Shown piece by piece: positions 7,306-15,175 of a stretch of 34,099 nucleotides of DNA. The notes under the pieces were generated by a model that was not told the DNA's origin, did not search any database, and saw nothing but the letters and a program-made list of their open reading frames with translations. How positions within the stretch are numbered: the first letter of the stretch is position 1; each line of letters starts with the position of its first letter. Source of the stretch: SYHX01 sp049317645 (lineage in GTDB: Bacteria; Bacteroidota; Bacteroidia; UBA7662); contig JBMOHV010000013.1 of assembly GCA_049317645.1 (NCBI GenBank), forward strand, positions 1 to 34,099. Direction: 5' to 3'. The translations under genes and the position numbers were made by a program.

Positions 7306-10300
7306 TTAGGCCTGCAGGGGCGTCGTGTTACGGACTTTGGTTAAGAAATTGACCGAAGGCAACACATTGAGTTCTTCAACAACGCCGTAGGTACGCTCGT
7401 TGAGGAAGAGACGGGATACTTCGCTTTGGGGATCGTTCAAATCACCAAAAACGATGGCGCCGGCTGGGCAAGACTGCTGACAGGCGGTTTGGATGCTACC
7501 ATCCACCGGCCGCATGCTCTTGCGCTTTCCATCCAATTTTCCGGCTTGAATCCGCTGCACACAGAAGGTGCATTTTTCCATCACACCGCGGGCTCTCACC
7601 GTTACATCCGGGTTGAGGACCATGCGACCCAGGTCGGTCTGCGCCGGGTTGTTGTAGAACTGCGGATTGTCGATGTACGAGAACCAGTTAAAGCGACGGA
7701 CTTTGTAGGGGCAGTTGTTGGCGCAATACCTTGTTCCAACACAACGATTGTAAACCATCTGGTTCAAGCCCTCGGAACTGTGTACCGTTGCCAAAACCGG
7801 GCAAACCGTCTCACAGGGAGCGTTGTCGCATTGATGACACATGATGGGCTGGAAGAGTACGGAAACCTGATCCGGCTTGTTGATGGAATCGTAGTCGTTT
7901 TCGGTATTGATTCGACGCGTCTGCTCGCCCTCTCCTTGGTTGTCAAAATTGTAGTAGCGGTCAATTCGTATCCAATGCATTTCGCGGCGATTGAGTACTT
8001 CTTGTTTGCCGACAACAGGAACATTGTTCTCCACTTGACAACTAACAACGCAAGAACCGCAGCCGGTGCAGGCATTCAAATCAATGGCCATGGCCCAATG
8101 ATGCCCTTCGTAGTCCCTCTTTTGCCATAGGGTGATGGCATCGCGGGAAATCCCAGGATAAACTTTCTTGGAGGAGCCGTCTTCTTGACGTACCGAAACA
8201 TAGGGACGCACATTGCCAGAGGCCGGATTGGCAGCGTATTCAGCCAAGGTCGTTTCTTTGACATGCAAACGGCCTTCGATGGTGTGATGGGTTTGGGTCT
8301 GGGCAATCGCATAGGTTTCCCCTGTTTTCTCCAAGGAACGAATTTGGACGAATCCGGCAGAGCGTACAAAAGGCGCCGCATTTACGCCGACACCGGTACC
8401 GGCCTTACCTGCAAATTGCTGACCGTACCCAATAGCCAAAGCATAGGTATCGGCATAAAGTCCAGGTTGAACCAAAACCGGCATCTCCTGCTCCACCCCA
8501 TCGGCCATCAGGCGGACGACATCCCCGTCTTTGAGCCCTTTGTTTTGGGCCGTGACCATGGATACCAACAAGTAATTATCCCAACAAGCCTTGGTTAGAG
8601 GATCCGGCATTTCCTGCAACCATGGAATATGAGCCAAACTACCGTCACCGATTCCCAACTTGGTGTAAGTGACCAATTCTGGGCCCTCGGCTTTGGCCTC
8701 CAATAGACGGGCGTTCTTGAGGGAAGAACAGGCTGCATTCAAGTCAACTCCTTTGGATGGGATGGAAGTCGAACCAAACGGTTTTTCATGAACCCCATCG
8801 TGGAGGACTTTGCGCCAAAATGCCGAGAAATCCGAGGCGACCCCCGAAGCTGCACCGCGAGTAATCCAAGAGTTTCTCAAAACATCGTAAATCTTGTCTT
8901 GACGACCCAGCAAACCCAACAGCAACTCGTCCCAGCTTTTGGTATTGTACAAGGGCGCAATGGCTGGCTGAATCAGGGAGTACATTCCGCGGCGAGGCTC
9001 TGCATCACCCCAGCTTTCGAGGATATGATGGGAGGGGGCGAGACCACGACAGAGCGCAAGTGTCTCGTTCCGTCGCAAACCAAAACCGTAACAACGTACA
9101 GCCTTGAGGGCCTTGGCCCAGGCCGAACCTTGGGCGCTATGGTAAACGGGGTTCACCTGTTGAACAAAAACAGCCTTGAATTGACCTGCCTTCAAATCGC
9201 TGAGCGCTTTTTCAACCAAGGCGTCTTTGCCTTGGAAGGCCTGCCAAGGAGAGGACCAATCCAGGGTTTGACCGTAATTCCCTAACATTTCATTGATGCC
9301 ATTCACCAACAATTGGACGTTCGTAACACCGGATCCACTAACGACCAACGAGGCGCCACGAGCAGCCCACAATTCCTTGGCAGTCTGCGACAAAGCATTG
9401 CCTGCGCACTCAAAAGCAGGGGCCTGCACTTGGGGCCTACCGGCCAAACGAGCGACCGCATTGTAGAGATTGGCGACCACCAAGGCTTCCTGGGAAGCAC
9501 GGTAGGTATAACGAGCATCGGCATTGGAACCCGTCAGAGTCAACAGTGTCTCGAATTGGATATGCCGGGACATTTCCGGCTTTTCTTTGGTAGGACGACG
9601 ACGGCTGGACCATTGCTTGGTGAACTCAACGGGGGACACCCAGTTTCCTAGAAAATCAGCCCCTATTCCCACCACCAGGTTGGCCTTGTCAAATCGCAGG
9701 GCCGGTATCGCCGATTGGCCAAACTGCATTTCGTTGGCCTCAAGAATCGAAGAAACGGAGGTGCTATCCATCACCACGTGACGCAGCGAAGGAAACCGGT
9801 TCAACGTTTGTTGTAACAAACCCTTGGTCAACGGCGAAACCACCGAGGGGGTCAATAAGAGGACTGTTCCAGGAGCTGCACCGCTTAATTCTTGAACCAG
9901 TTCGCCCATCCAGTCTTCCCAAGAAACAGGGTTGCCATCCATGGAGGGCTCGCGCAGTCTTTCTTCGTCGTACAACCCCAATACCGAAGCCTGAACCCGG
10001 GCATTAATTCCACCACGATTGATGGAGGACATGTTGTTGCCTTCGATTTTGATGGGGCGACCTTCCCGGCATTTAACCAAAATCGAGGCATAATCAAGGC
10101 CGTCAAAGTAGGAGGTAGCGTACCAATTGGGCAGCGAAGGAGACAATTCCTCCGGGTGTATCACAAAGGGAATGGCCTTTTTGACAGGGGTTTGGTTGCA
10201 GGCCGCTAAAGCAGCAGCCGAGAGACCAAAACCACAATACTTCAAAAAGTCGCGACGGTTGCTCGACAAATCATTTTTGCCGGAAAAAACATCGTCCAGT

Positions 10301-10392
10301 GGGAGTTCTTGGGCAAATTCTTTGGAACTCTCCTGGACAAAAGCGTCGGTATTCTTGAGTTCTTCAAGGCTTCTCCAGTATTTTTTTTCCAC
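7306..10392 (-). CDS. actB: Alternative complex III iron-sulfur subunit ActB (GTG start)
   Basis: 1028-aa fusion of a molybdopterin-oxidoreductase-like domain (no metal cofactor expected in this family) and a four-cluster ferredoxin domain. A Tat motif, SSNRRDFLK (residues 43-51), precedes a hydrophobic stretch and an AAC lipobox near Cys65. The ferredoxin part carries Cys groups starting near 775 (CTGCGSCVVSC), 852 (CHQCDNAPCETVC), 884 (CVGTRYCANNC) and 941 (CTFC), the last completed by CQQSC. These would hold three [4Fe-4S] and one [3Fe-4S] cluster. ActB passes electrons between the quinol site and the cytochromes. The start codon is GTG, because no in-frame ATG exists upstream and the family N-terminus EKKYWRSLEEL begins directly after it. 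Confidence 0.96.
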   Translation of the reverse strand: MEKKYWRSLEELKNTDAFVQESSKEFAQELPLDDVFSGKNDLSSNRRDFLKYCGFGLSAAALAACNQTPVKKAIPFVIHPEELSPSLPNWYATSYFDGLDYASILVKCREGRPIKIEGNNMSSINRGGINARVQASVLGLYDEERLREPSMDGNPVSWEDWMGELVQELSGAAPGTVLLLTPSVVSPLTKGLLQQTLNRFPSLRHVVMDSTSVSSILEANEMQFGQSAIPALRFDKANLVVGIGADFLGNWVSPVEFTKQWSSRRRPTKEKPEMSRHIQFETLLTLTGSNADARYTYRASQEALVVANLYNAVARLAGRPQVQAPAFECAGNALSQTAKELWAARGASLVVSGSGVTNVQLLVNGINEMLGNYGQTLDWSSPWQAFQGKDALVEKALSDLKAGQFKAVFVQQVNPVYHSAQGSAWAKALKAVRCYGFGLRRNETLALCRGLAPSHHILESWGDAEPRRGMYSLIQPAIAPLYNTKSWDELLLGLLGRQDKIYDVLRNSWITRGAASGVASDFSAFWRKVLHDGVHEKPFGSTSIPSKGVDLNAACSSLKNARLLEAKAEGPELVTYTKLGIGDGSLAHIPWLQEMPDPLTKACWDNYLLVSMVTAQNKGLKDGDVVRLMADGVEQEMPVLVQPGLYADTYALAIGYGQQFAGKAGTGVGVNAAPFVRSAGFVQIRSLEKTGETYAIAQTQTHHTIEGRLHVKETTLAEYAANPASGNVRPYVSVRQEDGSSKKVYPGISRDAITLWQKRDYEGHHWAMAIDLNACTGCGSCVVSCQVENNVPVVGKQEVLNRREMHWIRIDRYYNFDNQGEGEQTRRINTENDYDSINKPDQVSVLFQPIMCHQCDNAPCETVCPVLATVHSSEGLNQMVYNRCVGTRYCANNCPYKVRRFNWFSYIDNPQFYNNPAQTDLGRMVLNPDVTVRARGVMEKCTFCVQRIQAGKLDGKRKSMRPVDGSIQTACQQSCPAGAIVFGDLNDPQSEVSRLFLNERTYGVVEELNVLPSVNFLTKVRNTTPLQA

Positions 10393-10458
10393 GATAGGTG
10401 AATTTAGGTGAGGTCGTTTATCCAGGATTCTGGGGGAGGAAGGATCCGAAACAACAGA

Positions 10459-11676
10459 TTAGTAATGGCATTTGGCACAGTCCAAGCCGCCAAGATTGGC
10501 AATGGTCAAACCTTTGTCGGCGACGGCCTGCTTGAAGGCCTCGGAATTTCCATGAACTTGTTGGTAATAGCCGTTGTCCAGGTTAACCTTGGTCTCGCGG
10601 TGGCAATTAATACACCAACCCATGGTGAGCTGACTGTGTTGGTAGACCTCCGCCATTTTTTCAATGGGTCCGTGACAGGTCTGGCATTGAATACCGGCCA
10701 CTTTGTAGTGTTGGTAGTGATTGAAGTATCCGAAATCAGGCAAATTGTGAATACGCACCCATTCGATCGGGGTATTGGTTTCGTAGGCCGTTAGAATCTT
10801 CTTGATTTCAGGGGATTCCTTCTTGATTTGGTTGTGGCAATTCATGCAGACATTGACGGCCGGTATGGTGGCCGATTTGCCAATCTCTGCGCCGGTATGG
10901 CAATAGGTGCAAGCAATTTCATGGGTGCCGGCATGCAATTCATGCGAAAAGGCGATGGGCTGGGTTGGTTGATAGCCTTGCTGAATCCCCACATTGGAAG
11001 CCACGTCGACCCCCCATCCAATACCCGAAACCAAGACAAGGGTCAAACCACCACCGACCACATGCAATGGTTTGAGTCGGATTTGCAAACCAAACTGCCG
11101 GAGTTCTTCCTTGGGTAGGCGGCCCGTTGCGACCCTTTCGTCGTAGAGGAGGCGGTACTGCCTTTGGAGCAAACCAAGGAGCAAAAGAATCAAGCCAGTG
11201 GCAAACAAGACAACCCAAAGGGTCAGGGTTGTGAATCCCCCGTTGTTTTGGTCCCCTGCTCCGGTGCCGTCCCCTGCTCCACCCGAAGCTGCAGCCGCTA
11301 CGGGAGCTTTGGCGCCTTCTTCTTTGATGTAGGCCAAAACCGCCAGGATCTCCTCGTCGGACCAATCGAAGGCGGTCATCGCTGATTTATTCCACTTTTC
11401 GTAAAGTTTGACAGCGTACGGGTCGCCCGATGCAATGACCGCTTGGGAGTTCCGAATCCATTTGATGAGCCAAGCCTGGTCCCGGCGTTCTTCCACCCCT
11501 TTGAGGGCGGGGCCTACCAAATCCTGATGGATTTTGTGGCAAGAAGCACAGTTGTTAGCGAATAATTCAGCTCCATTGGGTTGGGCCTCAACCAATAGAG
11601 GAACCAAGAAAAGGCCAAGAAAAACTGAGCAAAGGGCGCCGCGGCCTAAAAACAATCGTAAGCGGCTCATGGTCAT
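10459..11676 (-). CDS. actA: Alternative complex III multihaem cytochrome ActA with six CxxCH motifs
   Basis: 405-aa exported cytochrome, first gene of the operon. A signal peptide ends at about residue 31. An N-terminal class I cytochrome c domain (about 32-120) has CASCH at 43-47 and a probable axial Met100. An Ala/Gly-rich linker and two hydrophobic helices (about 151-170 and 204-224) follow. The C-terminal domain holds five more haem sites: CTYCH 256-260, CMNCH 277-281, CQTCH 331-335, CINCH 355-359 and CAKCH 400-404. The last sits one residue from the C-terminus. The ATG at 11676 (or 11670, MSRLRL) begins a normal signal peptide; longer starts add unrelated residues. The core ActA is usually described as penta-haem, so the N-terminal domain is an addition. 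Confidence 0.94.
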   Translation of the reverse strand: MTMSRLRLFLGRGALCSVFLGLFLVPLLVEAQPNGAELFANNCASCHKIHQDLVGPALKGVEERRDQAWLIKWIRNSQAVIASGDPYAVKLYEKWNKSAMTAFDWSDEEILAVLAYIKEEGAKAPVAAAASGGAGDGTGAGDQNNGGFTTLTLWVVLFATGLILLLLGLLQRQYRLLYDERVATGRLPKEELRQFGLQIRLKPLHVVGGGLTLVLVSGIGWGVDVASNVGIQQGYQPTQPIAFSHELHAGTHEIACTYCHTGAEIGKSATIPAVNVCMNCHNQIKKESPEIKKILTAYETNTPIEWVRIHNLPDFGYFNHYQHYKVAGIQCQTCHGPIEKMAEVYQHSQLTMGWCINCHRETKVNLDNGYYQQVHGNSEAFKQAVADKGLTIANLGGLDCAKCHY

Positions 11677-11706
11677 GAGGGAAAGTTTAGGAGAAGGAAG
11701 GGAGTG

Positions 11707-11751
11707 CAAAGGCAAATTTCCACCGGGCAAAAATAAAGGTCAGAGCCCAAA
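11707..11751 (-). promoter_or_regulatory. Candidate promoter region of the act operon
   Basis: Two minus-strand boxes resemble the Bacteroidota -7 element. TATTTTTG at 11735-11728 is a full match but has no -33 box at normal spacing. TGCCTTTG at 11714-11707 has one mismatch, with TTTA 19 bp upstream. Either would give a short leader to actA. The region lies between the actA start and the terminator of the upstream ABC-transporter operon, so a promoter is expected here, but which box is used is unclear. Confidence 0.35.
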
Positions 11752-11767
11752 TTAAAGGGTTTTTGTC

Positions 11768-11802
11768 AAAAAAAAGCAGGGGCCAAGGGCCCTGACCTGC
11801 TT
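11768..11802 (-). terminator. Intrinsic terminator of the murQ-ABC transporter operon
   Basis: Reading the minus strand just after the ABC-transporter stop, a 7-bp outer stem (AAGCAGG with CCTGCTT) encloses a GC-rich inner hairpin and is followed by eight T residues. It separates the murQ operon from the act operon. Confidence 0.85.
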
Positions 11803-11804
11803 GG

Positions 11805-13649
11805 CTAGGCCGTCTCCCCCTGGCTTTCCATCCACTGTCTAAAACGGCTGTCTTTCTGGCTCATTAATTCAGCAGGCGTTCCGTATTCAACCACCCTTCC
11901 ACCGTCCAAAAAAGCAACCCGGTCGGCATGGCGAACGGTGCTGAGCCGATGCGCCACAACCACGGTGGTCCGTCCCTCCATCAGGCGATCCAGCCCTCGT
12001 TGGACCGCCACCTCGGATTCGGTATCCAGGGCCGAAGTCGCTTCGTCCAAAAACAAGAACTTGGGGTCCCGAAGGATGGCCCGGGCAATGGCCACTCGTT
12101 GCCTTTGGCCCCCGCTGATTTGGATCCCCCTCTCCCCCACAATAGTTTGCATTCCCTGAGGAAAGGCCTGGATAAAATCCAAGGCATGGGCTTGTTCAGC
12201 CGCTTCCCGACTTTGGGATTCAGACGCTGCGGGTCGACCGTAGGCGATGTTATCGGCCAGGGTGCCTCCAAATAAACTAAGATCCTGAGGAACAACCGCT
12301 AATGATTCACGGTACGTGCGCAGATCCATCGTCCTCAAATCCCGACCATTCACCAAGATGCCCCCGGAATCCGGCGCATAGAATCCCAACAACAAATGAA
12401 CCAAGGTGGATTTCCCGGCTCCGCTCGGTCCTACCACGGCCAAGCGCTCACCCTGCCGAATCCGCAGACTCACCCGGTCCAGAACCTGGACCTCCGGCCT
12501 CGAAGGATAGGCAAAGGATACCTCCTCCAAAACCAGGGCATCGGGTTCCTCTCCATCCGATCCTCGTAGGTTGGGAATGGACGCCAAGGATGCACCTTTC
12601 TCGGCCCATACCTCGTCCTCGGTGGGCTCTTTGAGCAAATCCGAAACCCGCTCGGTGGCGCCCAATGATTTTTGGAGCTGACCGTACAATTCGGCAAAAC
12701 TGCCCATGGCCCCCCCCACAAAAGTGGCATAAAGCACAAAGCCTGTCAATTCCCCCACACTCATTTGTCCTTCCTGAACCATCCCCGCACCGTACCACAA
12801 AACCAAAACCACCGTACCAAACAAACCAAAAACAATAAAAGCCGCAAACGCTCCCCGGTACCAAGCCGCCTTCATGACTTCGCGAACCGTGGCCTCCAGG
12901 CCGGTCCGGTACCGAGCCCCTTGCAAGACCTCGCCGGTATAGGCCTTGACCATCGCAATGGACTGCAGGGTTTCTTCGACCACCACCTGGCTGTTGGCCA
13001 ATTCATCCTGAGCCCTCCCCGCCAAGCGACGGATTTTGCGACCAAAAACCACGGCAACCAAGACCAACAACGGCAAGATCATCAACAAAAACAGAGTTAG
13101 GCTCCAAGAAGTGTACACCAACAAGGCCAGGCCACCAACCAATACCAAAACCTGCCGCAACCATTCGGTCAGGGTGGATGAAACGGCATCCTGAATTTGG
13201 GATAAATCCGAACTGAGACGGCTTTGGAGTTCCCCAACGCGATGCTTCATGTAGAAGCTCATGGGCATCCGTAACAAATGATCAAAAACGGCGGAGCGGG
13301 CATCTGCCAAAACCTTTTCGGCCACTTCGATCATGGTCCGAATGCGCACAAAGGACAGGACCGCCTGCACAGCCAGCAAGGCCCCCAAGGCCAAGGCCAA
13401 GTGCTGCATGTTCCAGGCCGATTTTCCCGGGTTCAAGGCGCTGTCCAGCATGCGCCCCATGAGCCAAGGAAAGGCCAACGAAAGCAGGGTTCCTATCATC
13501 AAAAGCAAAGCGCTCAACAACAATCGATCACGATACGGCCTCAGGTAAGGTAGAACCCACCGAACACTGCGCCACTGATCGGCCCGAATGCGCGACATTT
13601 GTTGGGGGGCATCGGTGCGATGATTGGAATTGAAGCGGGGTCTTGCCAA
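11805..13649 (-). CDS. ABC exporter half-transporter, MsbA-like (ATP-binding/permease fusion)
   Basis: 614-aa membrane domain plus ATPase that works as a dimer to export a lipid or other hydrophobic substrate. Residues 30-330 hold six transmembrane helices with long cytoplasmic extensions. The nucleotide-binding domain has Walker A GPSGAGKST (407-415), Q-loop Gln455, signature ISGGQ (511-515), Walker B FLFLDE (531-536) and switch His567. All catalytic residues are present, so a homodimer is possible. The start used is TTG at 13649, whose MARPRF opening matches family N-termini and lies seven bases after the preceding stop; the first ATG is at 13598 (597 aa). Substrate unknown; lipid or peptide export would fit. 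It is cotranscribed with murQ, which could hint at an envelope role (inference). Confidence 0.88.
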   Translation of the reverse strand: MARPRFNSNHRTDAPQQMSRIRADQWRSVRWVLPYLRPYRDRLLLSALLLMIGTLLSLAFPWLMGRMLDSALNPGKSAWNMQHLALALGALLAVQAVLSFVRIRTMIEVAEKVLADARSAVFDHLLRMPMSFYMKHRVGELQSRLSSDLSQIQDAVSSTLTEWLRQVLVLVGGLALLVYTSWSLTLFLLMILPLLVLVAVVFGRKIRRLAGRAQDELANSQVVVEETLQSIAMVKAYTGEVLQGARYRTGLEATVREVMKAAWYRGAFAAFIVFGLFGTVVLVLWYGAGMVQEGQMSVGELTGFVLYATFVGGAMGSFAELYGQLQKSLGATERVSDLLKEPTEDEVWAEKGASLASIPNLRGSDGEEPDALVLEEVSFAYPSRPEVQVLDRVSLRIRQGERLAVVGPSGAGKSTLVHLLLGFYAPDSGGILVNGRDLRTMDLRTYRESLAVVPQDLSLFGGTLADNIAYGRPAASESQSREAAEQAHALDFIQAFPQGMQTIVGERGIQISGGQRQRVAIARAILRDPKFLFLDEATSALDTESEVAVQRGLDRLMEGRTTVVVAHRLSTVRHADRVAFLDGGRVVEYGTPAELMSQKDSRFRQWMESQGETA

Positions 13650-13656
13650 GGGGTCG

Positions 13657-14250
13657 TTAAGGGTTAAGGGAGGGTAGGTCTTCGGGCATATCCAAGGACG
13701 GGTGGAAACGGGTGGTAATCATCCAGTACAATTGGAGGGGGTGTCGGGTCCGCCAGGCCGGATCGGTCCAAGACTCTCCGTAGTGCATGTAACGTCGCAG
13801 ACCCTGCTGATCCCAATCCAGGCAAATATGTTCCCGAAAACCCATCCCAATCAGCCATCCGTCTTCCAAGTCTTCGGCCCATTCTTCGTAATAGGCATCA
13901 TCGTCCCCATGGAAATTCAGGACATTTTCGCCAATCAAAACAAATTTTCGAATACCCGCCGCCAAAAGTGAATCCACCAATTCGCGCTTCAACCACATCA
14001 CATCGTTGCTCAAGGCATCGTTCCACTCGCCCATCAATTCAATAACAGCGAATCCAAGGATGTAATCCGCAAACAAAACTTTGACATACAGGGTTTCGGA
14101 CCCAAGGCTATCCCAATCGGGATGCAACAAATGATCGTATAACAAATGATAGCCTTCAACAGGTCGCTCCTGACGAGCCAAGGGGTTCCAACGATCCAGG
14201 TCTCCTTGGTACAAAGCGGTCCAACGACCGTAGGGTTCCAATAAATGCAC
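13657..14250 (-). CDS. Unrecognised conserved-looking 197-aa protein between murQ and ABC exporter
   Basis: I do not assign a family. The product is acidic, rich in Trp and Tyr, with no signal peptide or membrane helix, so it is probably cytoplasmic. Notable segments are LYVKVLFADYILGFAVIELMG (written in part: ADYILGFAVIELMG), a Lys-Arg-Glu helix after SNDVMW, and KFVLIGENVLNFHGDDDAYYEEW. These look like alternating strands and helices of a compact alpha/beta fold. The start is GTG at 14250, two bases after the murQ stop, which implies tight coupling to murQ. A link to cell-wall recycling or to the adjacent exporter is only suggested by position. The coding frame is credible because it fills the gap exactly, with normal composition. 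Confidence 0.75.
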   Translation of the reverse strand: MHLLEPYGRWTALYQGDLDRWNPLARQERPVEGYHLLYDHLLHPDWDSLGSETLYVKVLFADYILGFAVIELMGEWNDALSNDVMWLKRELVDSLLAAGIRKFVLIGENVLNFHGDDDAYYEEWAEDLEDGWLIGMGFREHICLDWDQQGLRRYMHYGESWTDPAWRTRHPLQLYWMITTRFHPSLDMPEDLPSLNP

Positions 14251-14252
14251 GG

Positions 14253-15107
14253 CTAATCCTTGCTGGGTTGGTTGGACCTCTGACGATAGGCTTCCACAGC
14301 CCGGTGAACCTGGCCGTATTGACGCAGGTATTCGTCGGCCTGCTCCGCACCCAACCCGGTGGCCTCCATGATCATGCGCCTTGCCCTGTCCTGCAGTTTG
14401 AGGTTGGACGGTCGAAGATGCGTCATCTTGTTGTCTTCCACCAGGCCCAACCCAATCATCACCGAGGTCGTCAGCATGTTCAGCACCAGCTTCTGGGCGG
14501 TTCCGCTTTTGAGTCGCGTTGATCCGGTCAAAAATTCAGGACCCACGGCCACCACGACCGGGTAGTCCGAACAAGTCAACAGCTCAGCCCCCGGATTGCA
14601 GGTCACACAGCCCGTGGGGATCCCCCGTTGTTGGCAGGCCTTCAAAGCTCCCAGAACATAAGGCGTTCGGCCGGAGGCAGCCAGACCCACCACCGTATCC
14701 AAGGGCCCCGCTTGGTAGGCCTCCAAATCCTTCCATCCGGCTTCCTCATCGTCTTCTGCAAATTCCACGGCCTTGCGGATGGCCCCGTCCCCCCCGGCAA
14801 TCAACGCGATGACCCTGTCAAAATCCACCCCAAAAGTGGGCGGACATTCGCTGGCATCCACCACCCCCAAACGCCCGCTCGTTCCGGCACCCAGGTAAAA
14901 CAAGCGCCCGCCAGCTTTCATGCCGCGGAGCACGGCCTCGGCGAGGGCCTGAATCTGGGGGAGCGCAGCGGCCACCGCCAGCGGCACCTTTTGGTCTTCA
15001 CCGTTCATCCGTTCCAGGATTTCTGCCAAACCCATGTGTTCCAAGTGCCGGTGCTCGGAGGCGGATTCCGTTAGAGAGCGTCCCGTGTTGGTGGCCGCAT
15101 CCGACAT
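14253..15107 (-). CDS. murQ: N-acetylmuramic acid 6-phosphate etherase MurQ
   Basis: Cytoplasmic lyase that cleaves the D-lactyl ether of MurNAc-6-phosphate to give GlcNAc-6-phosphate in peptidoglycan recycling. The SIS sugar-isomerase fold shows GAGTSGRLGVVDASECPPTFG (quoted part: GTSGRLGVVDASECPPTF), whose Glu corresponds to the catalytic acid/base. It also has GLAASGRTPYVLGAL and the TGSTRLKSGTAQKLVLN substrate loop, all as expected. The ATG at 15107 gives 284 aa, the usual family length; ATGs at 15122 and 15125 add a few residues but would sit at or before the predicted transcription start. It heads an operon with an unknown protein and an ABC exporter. No MurNAc kinase is in view. Confidence 0.93.
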   Translation of the reverse strand: MSDAATNTGRSLTESASEHRHLEHMGLAEILERMNGEDQKVPLAVAAALPQIQALAEAVLRGMKAGGRLFYLGAGTSGRLGVVDASECPPTFGVDFDRVIALIAGGDGAIRKAVEFAEDDEEAGWKDLEAYQAGPLDTVVGLAASGRTPYVLGALKACQQRGIPTGCVTCNPGAELLTCSDYPVVVAVGPEFLTGSTRLKSGTAQKLVLNMLTTSVMIGLGLVEDNKMTHLRPSNLKLQDRARRMIMEATGLGAEQADEYLRQYGQVHRAVEAYRQRSNQPSKD

Positions 15108-15130
15108 GTGTTGACTGCCCATCATGATTG

Positions 15131-15175
15131 CAAAGGTAGAATGCACAGGCACCCGGCCTGCGACGCTTACCTTTG
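15131..15175. promoter_or_regulatory. Divergent promoter region with mirrored TACCTTTG boxes (murQ / S41 protease)
   Basis: TACCTTTG on the minus strand (15138-15131) points toward murQ, and the identical TACCTTTG on the plus strand (15168-15175) points toward the protease gene. Each is a full match to the Bacteroidota -7 box TAnnTTTG, and together they form a perfect 8-bp inverted repeat with a 29-bp spacer. No clear -33 TTTG is present for either, so promoter function is plausible but not firm. Confidence 0.4.

Noticed and set aside
7426..8130. 234-codon plus-strand frame opposite actB
   Set aside because: It lies opposite the ferredoxin domain of actB, whose Cys motifs are conserved. The antisense product shows no recognisable motif.
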